Origin: Rhizobium leguminosarum
GTDB lineage: Bacteria > Pseudomonadota > Alphaproteobacteria > Rhizobiales > Rhizobiaceae
NCBI RefSeq assembly: GCF_017876795.1
Contig: NZ_JAGIOR010000001.1
Location: forward strand, 5,023,085 to 5,087,084
Reading direction: 5' to 3'
DNA length: 64,000 bases
How positions within the stretch are numbered: the stretch's first letter is position 1; each line of letters begins with the position of its first letter. Positions 36,909 through 46,292 of the stretch are shown one piece after another. The notes beneath the pieces are model-generated. The model had not been told where the DNA came from. It saw only the letters and a list, made by a program, of their open reading frames with translations, and made no database searches. The position numbers were made by a program, and so were the translations under genes.

Positions 36909-36936
36909 AAAACGGCCGGGGATCAAGCCCCGGCCG
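36909..36936 (-). terminator. Hairpin with T-run between frcB and frcC
   Basis: On the minus strand, the 9-bp stem CGGCCGGGG/CCCCGGCCG (36913-36921 with 36928-36936) has a 6-nt loop and is followed by TTTT. It lies 23 bp past frcB and would reduce transcription into frcC-frcA-frcK. Confidence 0.78.
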
Positions 36937-36958
36937 CTCTAGTTTCAAGAGATTGGGC

Positions 36959-37978
36959 TCAGCCCCAGCACTTGTCGGTGCCTACTTTGGTGTCGATCGA
37001 CTTGACGCCGGAGACCGGCTTGTCGGTGACGAGCGAAACGCCGGTGTCGAAGAAGGACTTGCCTTCGGTCGGCTTCGGCTTTTCACCCGAGTCGGCGAAC
37101 TTCTTGATCGCCTCGATACCGAGCGACGCCATCAGCAGCGGATATTGCTGCGAGGTGGCGCCAATGACGCCTTCCTTGACCGACTTGACGCCCGGGCAAC
37201 CGCCGTCGACCGAGACGATCAGCACGTTCTTTTCCATGCCGACGGCCTTCAGCGCCTGATAGGCGCCGACAGCGGCCGGCTCGTTGATCGTGTGGATGAC
37301 GTTGATGCCCGGATCCTTCTGCAGAAGGTTTTCCATGGCCTTGCGGCCGCCTTCTTCATTGCCGTTGGTCACGTCATGGCCGACGATGCGCTTGTCGTCT
37401 TCGTCGCCGATCTTGTCCGGATTCTTCGGATCGATGCCGAAGCCCATCATGAAGCCCTGGTCGCGCAGAACGTCGACCGTCGGCTGCGACGGCGTCAGGT
37501 CGAGGAAGCCGACCTTGGCGTCCTTGGCCTTGTCGCCCAGCGTTTCCTTGGCCCACTGGCCGATCAGCTTGCCGGCGAGCAGGTTGTCGGTGGCGAAGGT
37601 AGCGTCGGCGGCATCGGCCGGCTCGAGCGGCGTGTCGAGCGCGATGACCAGCAGGCCAGCGTCGCGGGCCTTCTTGACCGCGGGCACGATGCCCTTGGTG
37701 TCCGAAGCCGTGAGCAGGATGCCCTTGGCGCCGTCGGCGATGCAGCTTTCGATCGCGGCCACCTGGCTTTCGCTGTCACCGTCGATCTTGCCGGCATAGG
37801 ACTTCAGCGAAACGCCGAGTTCCTTGGCCTTGGCCGTCGCACCTTCCTTCATCTTGACGAAGAAGGGATTGGTGTCGGTCTTGGTGATCAGGCAGGCAGC
37901 AACGTCAGCCGCCATGACAGGCGCGGAGAAGGTGACACCAAGCGCGAGCGCGCCGAAAGCGAGAACAGATTTCTTCAT
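36959..37978 (-). CDS. frcB: Fructose-binding periplasmic protein
   Basis: This 339-residue protein has a signal peptide ([20 protein letters not shown], cleaved near MAAD). The mature CUT2 binding fold has [19 protein letters not shown] and, at the C-terminus, VGTDKCWG, matching FrcB. It contains several cysteines (in ACLIT, ESCIAD, GGCPG, KCWG), unusual for the fold but seen in FrcB relatives. GGGAGGAGTTCC precedes the start. The divergent gene is the ROK regulator. Confidence 0.93.
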   Translation of the reverse strand: MKKSVLAFGALALGVTFSAPVMAADVAACLITKTDTNPFFVKMKEGATAKAKELGVSLKSYAGKIDGDSESQVAAIESCIADGAKGILLTASDTKGIVPAVKKARDAGLLVIALDTPLEPADAADATFATDNLLAGKLIGQWAKETLGDKAKDAKVGFLDLTPSQPTVDVLRDQGFMMGFGIDPKNPDKIGDEDDKRIVGHDVTNGNEEGGRKAMENLLQKDPGINVIHTINEPAAVGAYQALKAVGMEKNVLIVSVDGGCPGVKSVKEGVIGATSQQYPLLMASLGIEAIKKFADSGEKPKPTEGKSFFDTGVSLVTDKPVSGVKSIDTKVGTDKCWG

Positions 37979-38120
37979 GGAACTCCTCCCAGAGTTTGCC
38001 GGCGCCGCCCCTGCGGGCCGGAATTTTAAGATATGACACTTTGCCGTGGATTGTTAAGCTTCCAAAGCCGTCCCGTGTCCTTGACGACGGCAATTAAAAG
38101 CGAAAAGAAATTGGCTTGTC

Positions 38121-38148
38121 AATAAATAAATCCAATTGAATTATTAAT
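38121..38148. promoter_or_regulatory. AT-rich imperfect palindrome between frcB and the ROK regulator
   Basis: This 28-bp stretch of almost only A and T around a CAATTG centre stands out in GC-rich DNA. It lies in the 227-bp divergent gap. ROK repressors bind AT-rich operators, so this is the candidate FrcR site. The symmetry is only moderate. Confidence 0.35.
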
Positions 38149-38205
38149 TCGATGTGGCATGCTCCCTGGAAATCAGGCATAGGCCAACGATCGGGAGGAG
38201 CGGCC

Positions 38206-39453
38206 ATGTCGTCCTTGGATGGACCGGAACATACACCGGTCCCGCCACCAATTTTGAATCCGGCCGGCGGTGCGAACCAGGTCAGGGTGCGGGCCTATAA
38301 CGAACGGCTCGTGCTGTCGCTGGTGCGCCTCTACGGCGCGCTGTCGAAGGCCGATATCGCGCGCCGTAGCGGCCTGTCGGCACAGACCGTCTCGGTCATC
38401 ATGCGGGTGCTGGAGAAGGAAGGACTGCTGTCGCGCGGGGCGCCGGTGCGCGGCCGTGTGGGACAGCCGTCGATCCCTATGCATCTCAATGCCGATGCCG
38501 TCTATTCCTTCGGCCTGAAGATGGGCCGGCGCAGCGCCGATCTGGTGCTGATGGATTTCGTCGGCCGCATCCGCATGCAGCTGCACCGGACCTATGCCTA
38601 TCCGCTGCCGGATGAAATCCTCGCCTTCGTCACCTCTGGTATTCAGGAGCTCGAAGACCGGCTCGACGAGAAGCAGCGCGGCCGCATTGCCGGCCTCGGC
38701 ATCGCCGCACCCTTCGAGCTCTGGAACTGGGCCGAAGAGGTCGGCGCGCCGGCCGGCGCCATGGAGGTCTGGCGCGAGGTCGACCTGCAGGCCGACATTG
38801 CCGCGCGCGTCTCCCATCCGGTGTTCATGCAAAACGATGCGACCAGCGCCTGCGGGGCCGAACTGGTCTTCGGCGTCGGGCCGTCCTACCCGGATTTCGT
38901 CTATTTCTTCATCGGCTCCTTCATCGGCGGCGGCATCGTGCTGAACTCGGCGATCTTTTCCGGCCGCACCGGCACGGCCGGCGCCATCGGGCCGCTGCCG
39001 GTGCGCGGCAAGAACGGCGAGACGATGCAGCTGCTCGAAATCGCCTCGATCTTCGTGCTCGAAAACATGCTGCGCGAGCGCGGCATCGATCCCGAGCCGC
39101 TGTGGTATTCGGCCGACGACTGGGTGGATTTCGGCGAGCCGATGGAAGCCTGGATCCAGGATAGCGCCAAGGCGCTGGCCCAGGCGATCGTCGCCGCCGC
39201 CTCGATCGTCGATTTCAGCGCCGCCGTCATCGACGGCGGTTTTCCCGAGTGGGTGCGCAGCCGCGTGGTGCAGGCGACCATCGACGAAGCCGCCAAGCTC
39301 GACCTGCAGGGCGTCGTCATGCCCGAAATCATCGAGGGCGCGGTCGGCGCCCAGGCGCGCGCCATCGGCGGCGCCAGCCTGCCGATCTTTGCGCGTTACC
39401 TCACCGACCAGAACGTTCTCTTCAAGGAGGTAGACCATGCTGAAAGGACTTGA
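38206..39453 (+). CDS. frcR: ROK-family transcriptional regulator of the frc operon (FrcR)
   Basis: The start at ATG 38206 has GGGAGGAG before it; 415 residues. The N-terminal winged helix reads LSKADIARRSGLSAQTVSVI (about 45-64). The ROK sugar-kinase-like domain follows from about residue 95, with VFMQNDATSACGAELVFG and a phosphate-loop-like FIGSFIGGGIVLNS. It is divergent from frcB, as in S. meliloti, and probably represses the operon until fructose or a phosphate ester binds. A second FucU gene overlaps its 3' end. Confidence 0.85.
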   Translation: MSSLDGPEHTPVPPPILNPAGGANQVRVRAYNERLVLSLVRLYGALSKADIARRSGLSAQTVSVIMRVLEKEGLLSRGAPVRGRVGQPSIPMHLNADAVYSFGLKMGRRSADLVLMDFVGRIRMQLHRTYAYPLPDEILAFVTSGIQELEDRLDEKQRGRIAGLGIAAPFELWNWAEEVGAPAGAMEVWREVDLQADIAARVSHPVFMQNDATSACGAELVFGVGPSYPDFVYFFIGSFIGGGIVLNSAIFSGRTGTAGAIGPLPVRGKNGETMQLLEIASIFVLENMLRERGIDPEPLWYSADDWVDFGEPMEAWIQDSAKALAQAIVAAASIVDFSAAVIDGGFPEWVRSRVVQATIDEAAKLDLQGVVMPEIIEGAVGAQARAIGGASLPIFARYLTDQNVLFKEVDHAERT

Positions 39454-39913
39454 TCCGCTGTTGAGCCCGGAGCTGCTTTTTACGCTGCGCGCCATGGGTC
39501 ACGGCGACGAGATCGCCATCGTCGACGGCAATTATCCGGGCGTCGAACATGCGCGCCGGCTGATCCGGCTCGACGGTCACCACCTCATTCCGGTGCTCAA
39601 CGCCGTGCTCAGCGTGTTGCCGATCGACGATTTTGTGCCCGAGGCGATCTTTCGCTCGACCGTCAAGGCCGAGCGCGACCAGCTCGATCCGGTGCATGAG
39701 GAGATGATCGACTGCTGCGCCCGCCACGAACCGCATCGCCAGGTGGTGCCGCTGATCGGCCAGGATTTCTACGGCCGGGTGAAGGCCGCCCATGCAGTGA
39801 TCCAGACAAGCGAGCCCAGGCTCTATGCCAACATCATCCTGCGCAAGGGCGTGATCTATCCCAAGGCACCGAGCGCGCAGGCAGCGGCCGGGGTCGATCC
39901 CTTCGTCTACTAG
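39437..39913 (+). CDS. FucU/RbsD-family sugar mutarotase, second copy
   Basis: This 158-residue protein is similar throughout to the FucU at 5904-6350 (LKG(L/I)(D/H)PLL, MGHGD, LYANIILRKGVIYP). The GHGDEIAIVDGNYPGVEHARR part is closest to the ribose/fucose mutarotases. It overlaps frcR by 17 bp, with AAGGAGG inside frcR, so they are translated together. In the frc context it may interconvert anomers of the imported ketose or aldose. The sugar is not determined. Confidence 0.85.
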   Translation: MLKGLDPLLSPELLFTLRAMGHGDEIAIVDGNYPGVEHARRLIRLDGHHLIPVLNAVLSVLPIDDFVPEAIFRSTVKAERDQLDPVHEEMIDCCARHEPHRQVVPLIGQDFYGRVKAAHAVIQTSEPRLYANIILRKGVIYPKAPSAQAAAGVDPFVY

Positions 39914-40001
39914 CCAGGGAATGCTCGGGCATCGGACGCATGCTTTTCTCAGCTTGTTTGGCTGGACCAGACGGCCGTTGTGATTTACTATTCTTTTGAT
40001 A

Positions 40002-40013
40002 GTGACTCGTCAC
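40002..40013. promoter_or_regulatory. Short inverted repeat upstream of the HxlR regulator gene
   Basis: GTGAC-TC-GTCAC is a perfect 5-bp inverted repeat within an AT-rich stretch, 20 bp before the HxlR start. Longer TACTAT/ATAGTA repeats flank it. HxlR regulators often control themselves through such sites. Confidence 0.4.
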
Positions 40014-40032
40014 AATAGTATGAGCAATAGAA

Positions 40033-40464
40033 ATGGCACGCCTACTCCCATGCCCCGTCGCCCGCGCCCTCGACTTCGCCGGTGACCCGTGGAGCATTTT
40101 GATCCTGCGCGACGCACACTTAGGTTTCACCCGTTTCCAAGAATTTCGGAAAAGTCTGCGCATCGCACCTACCGTGCTGACACGGCGGCTGACTGCTCTT
40201 CACAAAGATGGCTTGCTGGAAAAACGCCTCTACTCGGAACGCCCGCCGCGCGAAGAATATGTGCTCACGGACGCGGGACGCGATTTCGTGCCGGTGCTGA
40301 TGATCCTCGGCGCGTGGGCGCATAGGAATTGCGGCTCCAATCTGGCTCGCTACGTTGATGCTGAAACGAGTACGAAAATCGAACCTGTCGCCGTAGATGC
40401 GGTGACTGGAGCGCGGCTCGGAAGCCGGCCGATACGCATGGCTGCTGTCCATGATGCTGCTTAA
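40033..40464 (+). CDS. HxlR-family winged-helix regulator
   Basis: This 143-residue protein has the family opening CPVARALDFAGDPWSILILRDAHLGFTRFQEF (about 7-38; the cysteine is redox-sensitive in several HxlR proteins), then a winged helix TVLTRRLTALHKDGLLEKRLY and YVLTDAGRDFVPVL. The C-terminal 40 residues extend past the core. No partner gene is next to it in the same transcription unit, so its target is unclear. It begins the accessory stretch of regulators and broken genes. Confidence 0.82.
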   Translation: MARLLPCPVARALDFAGDPWSILILRDAHLGFTRFQEFRKSLRIAPTVLTRRLTALHKDGLLEKRLYSERPPREEYVLTDAGRDFVPVLMILGAWAHRNCGSNLARYVDAETSTKIEPVAVDAVTGARLGSRPIRMAAVHDAA

Positions 40465-40592
40465 AGCCGTCTGCCACGTCCCAGCCGCGGGGAATATCAA
40501 ATCCCGTTTTGCTGGGTGCCGAAGATCCGCTCGCAACGCAAGACCGCGGGTCTCATCCCTCTCCGTTCGTTATCCATCTGATAGGTCTGCTT

Positions 40593-41593
40593 ATGTTCGA
40601 TAGGTCGGGCTTGCCGCCCAAGTGGGCGGGTGCAAGCTTCGAAAGCATGTTGGAGTCGCTGGTTGAAATCGCTCCTTTTGAGGGATCCCCGACCGATGCC
40701 ATCGGAGACTTCACCTGGAGCGCCAACGCGTGTCGGATGGAACTTTGACCCTCAGCGAGATGGCCTGCAACGGCGCGTGGCACCTCTCGGCGACATCGGG
40801 CACGCCGGAATGGCTGACGATCATGGTCCCGCGAGATGGCATCTGCGGCGTTACCCGGGGGCAGAGCACGACCACAGCTTTGCCGGGTCAACTTCTGCTT
40901 GGCCGGACTCATGAGATGGATCGTTTTTTTGTGCGAGGTCCGCGCCATCGATCCGAGAAACTTCATCTGAATTGGAGTGTGATATCGCAAGCGCTCGGAG
41001 AGCTGCTCGAGGCACCCTTGAGCGGATCGCTTGATCTGTCGCCTCAAGTTGACCAATACAGCTCCTCTGGAATTCTGCTCAAGAATCTGGTCGAGACCAT
41101 CATCTCCGGCATGCGCGAAGACGGTGTCCTGCTTCACTCTCCGATCGCAATGACCAACCTCATACAAACGCTCGGTCATTTGGTCGTGCAGTCAATTCCT
41201 CATCGTTATTCCAGGCGACTGGACACGAGAAGTTTCCTGCCGGCACCTCGGCACATTCGCCGCGCTATCGATTTCATGTGTGCAAATATCAGCAAGCCGA
41301 TAACGATCTCGGCTCAAGCCGCCAATGTATCCGTTCGGACATTGGAAAACGGATTGCGCACATTCAAGGAAACAACGCCGGCGATCTACCTCAGAAACTT
41401 GCGGCTGCGAGCGGCAAGACAAGACCTTCTCGACCCGTCGAACCGACTAAGCATCAAGGAGATCTGCCTGAAGTGGGGCTTCTTCCATGCCGGCCGCTTT
41501 TCCGCAATGTACAAGTCAGCCTACGGCGAGGCGCCCCAGGAAGCGAAAAGGCGTCGAAGCTACCCGTTTGCCGACAGTGGCATGGAATCATAG
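40593..41593 (+). pseudogene. AraC-family regulator with a probable -1 frameshift
   Basis: The N-terminal frame (MFDRSGLPPKWAGASFESML, through GDFTWSANA) runs out at 40748. The frame starting near 40730 continues VSDGTLTLSEMACNGAWHLS to a C-terminal AraC DNA-binding domain (about the last 110 residues) with ITISAQAANVSVRTLENGLR and LSIKEICLKWGFFHAGRFS. Adding one base at 40728-40730 joins N-A to V-S-D. The N-terminal region resembles the AraC-binding-like sensory domain. A shorter protein from GTG 40730 (287 residues) could still be made, though no ribosome-binding site is obvious. Confidence 0.65.
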
Positions 41594-41727
41594 TTTCGCG
41601 GCTTTAACCGCGTGACTGCGCGCTGGTGCAATCGCCCCCATAGCGCCACCCTCTCCATACACACTGAATCCCGCAACCCGAGCTCGAGCGCCACGGCGAT
41701 CGGAGCGGTGAGATGCGTGTCCGCCAT
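41588..41727 (-). pseudogene. Short decayed gene divergent from the TetR gene
   Basis: ATG 41727 with GGGGAG 7 bp upstream opens MADTHLTAPIAVALE, then only 30 or so codons follow. A shift of frame gives FSVYGEGGAMGAIAPARSHA ending at a stop (41588-41590). It looks like the fused ends of a deleted gene. Its promoter would include the paired TetR-like sites at 41758-41806. I do not recognise the original product. Confidence 0.3.
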
Positions 41728-41757
41728 GTGGTACTCCCCTGTGCCGATCGACGTATT

Positions 41758-41806
41758 AATGATATACATCATCAATACGTCGAGCTATAATGATATTTGA
41801 CATCAT
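41758..41806. promoter_or_regulatory. Paired TetR-type operator sites
   Basis: Two copies of an inverted motif, AATGATATACATCATCAA (41758-41775) and AATGATATTTGACATCAT (41789-41806), lie 13 bp apart just upstream of a TetR gene. A near-identical pair is at 46795-46838, next to the other TetR gene. Confidence 0.6.
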
Positions 41807-41838
41807 AGTTCGGGCATGGCGGTCGAAAGGGCTGTAAA

Positions 41839-42432
41839 GTGCGGATCACCAAGGAAAAGAAGCAGGAAAATTACGAACGGATTATCGCCACCGCATCGGA
41901 GCTGTTTCGCGAGCGCGGGTTCGATGGCGTCGGGGTGGCGGAGTTGATGGAGCGCGCGGGGCTCACCCATGGCGGCTTCTACAATCACTTCCGCTCCAAG
42001 GAGGATTTGATCGCGGAGTCAACCGAGAATGGTTTGAGCGAGACCTTGAAGCGCTATGCCGGTTATGACGTCCTCGCCGTCATGGAACTTTATCTGGCGC
42101 GCGAACACCGGGATGGGCGCGGCCAGGGGTGCACCGCCGCAGCGCTGAGTTGCGATGCAGCGCGACAGCCTGAAGAAACGAAGGCCGTCTTTGCTGCAGG
42201 AATAGACAAGCTGGTGCGCGCGATTGAAGACGGCATTGCCCGACATCACGCTTCCGGCGCCGGGAGCCGCGCACAAGCCATCACCGTCCTCGCTCAGGCC
42301 GTCGGAGCGATCGTGCTTTCGAGGGCATGCCCGGATGATTCCCCGCTGGCGGACGAACTGCTCGACGCCTGCCGGGCGGATTGCCGCGACGCCATCGAAA
42401 ATCGGACGCGGGATAATAGGGCCGCCGTATAG
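41839..42432 (+). CDS. TetR/AcrR-family regulator
   Basis: This protein has 197 residues from GTG 41839. Its helix-turn-helix is VAELMERAGLTHGGFYNHFRSKEDLI (about 32-57), a form common in TetR proteins that control oxidoreductases, including nemR-like regulators. The C-terminal domain has CTAAALSCDAARQ. Only a weak AAAGGG precedes the start. It is convergent with the OYE gene and divergent from a decayed gene; the paired operators sit between. Confidence 0.83.
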   Translation: MRITKEKKQENYERIIATASELFRERGFDGVGVAELMERAGLTHGGFYNHFRSKEDLIAESTENGLSETLKRYAGYDVLAVMELYLAREHRDGRGQGCTAAALSCDAARQPEETKAVFAAGIDKLVRAIEDGIARHHASGAGSRAQAITVLAQAVGAIVLSRACPDDSPLADELLDACRADCRDAIENRTRDNRAAV

Positions 42433-42446
42433 GCGGCCCTATGCCG

Positions 42447-43540
42447 TCAAGCGCCGACCGGTTCGGCCATTTCAGGATAGTCCGTATAGCCCGCCGCGCC
42501 GCCGCCATAGAGCGTCGCCATATCGAGCTTGGCCAGCGATGCACCGACCTTCAGGCGCCCGACGAAATCCGGGTTGGCGATGAACGGCCTGCCGAAGGCA
42601 AACAGGTCCGCCTGCCCTTGCTCCAGCCTGGCCGTCGCAAGTTCCCGATCGTAGCCATTATTGGCGATGTACGTATTCTTGAACCTGCGGCGAAGCGCCT
42701 CGTAATCGAAGGGTGCAACATCGCGCGGCCCGCCCGTCGCGCCTTCGACGACATGGAGGTAGGCAATGCCCATCTCATCGAGCTTCTCGACGATGTAGTT
42801 GAACTGCGCCTGCGGATCGGTCGCTGATATTCCATTGGCCGGCGACACCGGTGAAATCCGAACTCCGGTTCGCTCCGGCCCAACTTCCTCGACGACTGCG
42901 GCGGTCACTTCGAGCGTCAGCCGGGCCCGGTTTTCGATCGACCCGCCATAGGCGTCGGTGCGGGTGTTGGCTCCGTCTCTGGCGAACTGGTCAAGCAGAT
43001 AGCCATTGGCGCCGTGAACTTCGACACCATCGAAACCGGCGGCAATAGCATTGGCGGCGGCCCGGCGGAAATCCTCGATAATGCCGGAGATCTCATGCAG
43101 TTCGAGCGCCCTAGGGGCCGACACGTCAACGAAGGTGTTGTTCACAAACGTCTTGGTTTCGGCCCTGATGGCGGAAGGCGCCACGGGGGGCTGCCCATCC
43201 GGCTGCAGGTCGACATGCGATACCCGACCGACGTGCCAGAGTTGCAGGAAGATATGGCCGCCTTGGCATGCACCGCGTCGGTCACCTTGCGCCAGCCGTC
43301 GATCTGCGCCTCGGTGTAGATGCCGGGCGTGTCCTGATAGCCTTGCCCTTGTTGCGAAATCTGGGTCGCCTCCGAGATGATCAGGCCTGCCGATGCCCGT
43401 TGCGCATAATATTCGGCAATGAGATCGCCCGGCACAAACCCGGCACCCGCTCTGTTGCGCGTCAATGGCGCCATGACGATGCGGTTGGATAATGTGAGAG
43501 AGCCGAGTACGGCGGGCTCAAAGAGTGTGCTGCTGGCCAT
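42447..43540 (-). pseudogene. Old Yellow Enzyme family alkene reductase (NemA-like) with a -1 frameshift
   Basis: Translation from ATG 43540 gives MASSTLFEPAVLGSLTLSNR through WRKVTDAVHAK, then leaves frame. The next frame continues HIFLQLWHVGRVSHVDLQPD and the full C-terminal barrel to 42447. Restoring one C at about 43260-43263 (plus strand) gives HAKGGHIFLQLWH, the normal family sequence; total about 364 residues. FMN and active-site motifs are present: VMAPLTRNRA, EVHGANGYLLDQF and FGRPFIANPD. It would reduce activated alkenes such as N-ethylmaleimide with NADPH. Confidence 0.8.
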
Positions 43541-43612
43541 TTGTCACTTTCAGAGTTGGAAACTATTTCTGGCGTTCGTCTCGCAACGCACGCCACGGCG
43601 GTCAGGTCGACC

Positions 43613-44617
43613 TCAGTCTGCGACCGCGATGACCACCTTGCCCTTTGCACGCCCGGTCTCGACATAAGCCAGCGCCTCTCCGGTTCTTTCAAACGGGAAG
43701 ACCTTGTCGACGACCGGTCGGATCACGCCTTGTTCGATCAGCCGGGCAATCTCACCCAACTGCCGCCCCTCGGCGCGCATGAACAGGAATGAATACCCTA
43801 TGCCGAGACGCTTGGCCTTTTTCCGAACCCCTCGGCTCAGCAAGCGCAGCACCAGTTTCAGGAACAGGTTCAGGCCGAGTTCCCTGGCGAATGCGGGATC
43901 GGGCGGACCGGAAATGGAGATGAGCCGGCCACCCGGCTTCAGCACACCTAGAGATTTTTCGAGCGTCTTCGGATCCTGACTGTTCAGCACGAGATCGTAG
44001 CCCGACAAGACCTTCTCGAAATCCTGCGTCTTGTAGTCGATAACCACATCCGCCCCGAGACTTTTGGCGAGCTCGGCATTCCCAGCGCTCGTCGTCGTCG
44101 CCACCGTCGCACCAAGATGCTTGGCGAGCTGAATGGCGAAAGTCCCGACACCGCCGGAACCGGCCTGAATGAAGACCTTCTGGCCGGGCTTCACCTTGCC
44201 CACCTCGACCAGCGCCTGCCACGCGGTCAGCCCCACCAGGGGGATGGACGCCGCTTCGGTCATGCTGAGGTTGTTTGGTTTCAGCGCCACATCGGCTTCA
44301 TCGATGGCAATGAATTCGGCGAATGTACCGACCCGATGATCGCGCGGCCGTGCATAGACCTCGTCACCCACCTTGAACCGCCTGACCCTGGGTCCCGTCC
44401 TGACAACCGTTCCGGCAACGTCGTGGCCCAGGACGAAGGGCGGACGATAGGGAAGAATAAGCTTGAACTCGCCGTCGCGCAGCTTGGAGTCCAGCAGGTT
44501 CACCGCCGTGGCTTGGATCCGGACCAGGACATCATTGTCCTGCAATTCCGGTTCCGGCAGGTTGGCCAGGCGCAGAGCGCCCTTCTTCTTGTACTTATCA
44601 ACGACGAATGCCTTCAT
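43613..44617 (-). CDS. Zinc-free quinone oxidoreductase-like MDR protein
   Basis: This 334-residue medium-chain reductase lacks the zinc-binding cysteines of alcohol dehydrogenases. It has the NADPH motif AGSGGVGTFAIQLAKHLGA (about 151-169), GHDVAGTVV (about 64-72) and TAWQALVEVGKVKPGQ. The family reduces quinones or 2-alkenals. It lies between the OYE and hydrolase genes in the same direction (gaps of 72 and 34 bp), suggesting an electrophile-detoxification operon under the TetR protein at 46940. Confidence 0.87.
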   Translation of the reverse strand: MKAFVVDKYKKKGALRLANLPEPELQDNDVLVRIQATAVNLLDSKLRDGEFKLILPYRPPFVLGHDVAGTVVRTGPRVRRFKVGDEVYARPRDHRVGTFAEFIAIDEADVALKPNNLSMTEAASIPLVGLTAWQALVEVGKVKPGQKVFIQAGSGGVGTFAIQLAKHLGATVATTTSAGNAELAKSLGADVVIDYKTQDFEKVLSGYDLVLNSQDPKTLEKSLGVLKPGGRLISISGPPDPAFARELGLNLFLKLVLRLLSRGVRKKAKRLGIGYSFLFMRAEGRQLGEIARLIEQGVIRPVVDKVFPFERTGEALAYVETGRAKGKVVIAVAD

Positions 44618-44651
44618 TTAGGCTTTCTCCAATTCGAAGTCAGTTGAGGCG

Positions 44652-45128
44652 TCAGGCGCCAAGGAAGGACAAAGCCTTCGGCACGAAATCGGCGTGGTTC
44701 TGGAAAATCCCGCCGTGTCCGGCGTCTTCGTAGATAACCAGTTGCGCGCCCGGAATGCGTCGGGCCATATCGGTGCTGTTTACCGTCGGGACCATAATAT
44801 CGCTGTCGCCATTCGCGATCAGGACCGGGATATTGATACGGCCGAGATCCTGAGGCGCCTGCCGCCCCCAGGCCTTGATCGCCTTGAGTTGCCGCAGGAA
44901 TGCCCTCGGAGTCGGGCCTTTGTCCCTTCCCGCCTTGCGCTCTTTCAGGCGATCCAGAAAGGCTTTCGCGGATTGCCGACCATTAGCGGTGGAGGTGAAA
45001 AACAAATGGGTTTTCGGATCGCGCAGCGTCAGCAGACCCTTGATCATCAGCGGCCAGGACACGGCGCCGACCTTCTCTATCCCTTTGCCGCCGGCCGGGC
45101 CTGTTCCGGTCAAAATGAGTTTCCGCAC
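44652..45128 (-). pseudogene. Alpha/beta hydrolase, C-terminal fragment (split by IS630)
   Basis: About 158 residues continue the hydrolase fold with VLIANGDSDIMVPTVNS (acid region) and the catalytic His in YEDAGHGGIFQ. Read through the target site it joins the N-terminal fragment at 46290-46676 as APDL-VRKLILTGTGPAGG without loss of a residue. The interruption is the IS630 element at 45131-46289. Confidence 0.88.
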
Positions 45129-45130
45129 TA

Positions 45131-46289
45131 GTCACCTGGAACCAAAGTAAGCGTCATTTTGTTTGGCTTCTGTCACGAGAGCAGGAGTTGATCGATGGTT
45201 GGCAGGCGGGCGGACCTCGTCGTTCTGAGCGACGCGGATAGAAGTTTTCTCGAATCTCAGGTTCGCCGGCTTAAAGCGCCACGCTCCTTATCGGATCGCT
45301 GCCGGATGGTCTTGCTGTGCGCGCAGGGTCTGCAAAGCAAGGACGTTGCCGAACGCCTGGGCGTTCATGAGCACACGGTTGGCAAATGGCGCCGCCGGTT
45401 CGTACAGGATGGTATGGAAGGGTTGACGGATGAATATCGTGCCGGCCGACCGCGAACTGTCTCCGACGCGCAGGTTGCCCAGGTCGTCGAACGTACCTTG
45501 AACACCACCCCCAAGGATGCCACGCACTGGTCCATCCGTTCGATGGCAGCCGATAGCGGACTGTCGCATACCACCATTCGTCGGATTTGGACCGCATTCG
45601 GCCTGCAGCCGCACCGTGCCGAGACATTCAAGCTTTCCTCTGATCCGCTCTTCGTCGACAAGGTGCAGGACATCGTCGGCCTCTATATGTCGCCCCCGGA
45701 CCGGGCGATCGTGCTCTGCGTGGATGAGAAATCGCAAATCCAGGCACTGGATCGCGAGCAGCCTGTGCTGCCCATGGCGCCGGGTGTCGCCGAACGACGG
45801 ACCCATACCTATGTCCGCAACGGCACGACATCGCTGTTCGCCGCGCTCGACATTGCCACTGGGGCAGTGATCGGCCATTGCTACAAGCGTCACCGGGCCA
45901 CTGAGTTCCTCGACTTCCTGAAGCGGATTGATGCCGAAATGCCCAATGGACCAGACGTGCATCTGGTGATGGACAACTATGCGACCCACAAGACGCCAAG
46001 GATCAAGGCCTGGCTCGCGCGCCGCCCGCACTGGCATGTTCACTTCACGCCAACGTCGGCATCCTGGATCAATCAGGTCGAGCGCTGGTTCGCAGAGTTG
46101 ACGCGAAAACAGTTGCAGCGCGGCGTACACCGATCCACCGCAGAGTTGGAAGCCGACATCGACGCCTTCATCGAAAGTCACAACGAAAACCCAACCCCAT
46201 ACAAGTGGGTCAAATCCGCCGACCAGATCCTCGCATCCGTCAAGCGATTCTGCCAAAAGACAATGAACCGAACTTCAGATTCAGGTGAC
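45131..46289 (+). mobile_element. IS630-family insertion sequence
   Basis: The element is 1,159 bp with imperfect terminal inverted repeats of up to 37 bp. Left starts GTCACCTGGAACC (45131); right, read inward, starts GTCACCTGAATC (46289). The flanking TA dinucleotides (45129-45130 and 46290-46291) are the target duplication usual for IS630/Tc1. Removing the element and one TA restores the hydrolase frame exactly, so this is a clean single insertion. Confidence 0.93.
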
Positions 46290-46292
46290 TAG
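45195..46292 (+). CDS. IS630-family DDE transposase
   Basis: This 365-residue transposase has an N-terminal helix-turn-helix ([20 protein letters not shown], about 47-66), a Winged-helix-like HTH_32 region with [19 protein letters not shown], and the DDE catalytic core: [10 protein letters not shown] (Asp), LVMDNYATH (Asp) and [14 protein letters not shown] (Glu). The stop codon TAG consists of the TA target duplication plus the first host base, so the reading frame ends outside the element proper. The frame is intact, so the element may be active. Confidence 0.93.
   Translation: MVGRRADLVVLSDADRSFLESQVRRLKAPRSLSDRCRMVLLCAQGLQSKDVAERLGVHEHTVGKWRRRFVQDGMEGLTDEYRAGRPRTVSDAQVAQVVERTLNTTPKDATHWSIRSMAADSGLSHTTIRRIWTAFGLQPHRAETFKLSSDPLFVDKVQDIVGLYMSPPDRAIVLCVDEKSQIQALDREQPVLPMAPGVAERRTHTYVRNGTTSLFAALDIATGAVIGHCYKRHRATEFLDFLKRIDAEMPNGPDVHLVMDNYATHKTPRIKAWLARRPHWHVHFTPTSASWINQVERWFAELTRKQLQRGVHRSTAELEADIDAFIESHNENPTPYKWVKSADQILASVKRFCQKTMNRTSDSGD

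Noticed and set aside
38173..39495. 440-codon open frame antisense to the ROK regulator
   Set aside because: The regulator has clear helix-turn-helix and ROK motifs; the antisense frame has none.
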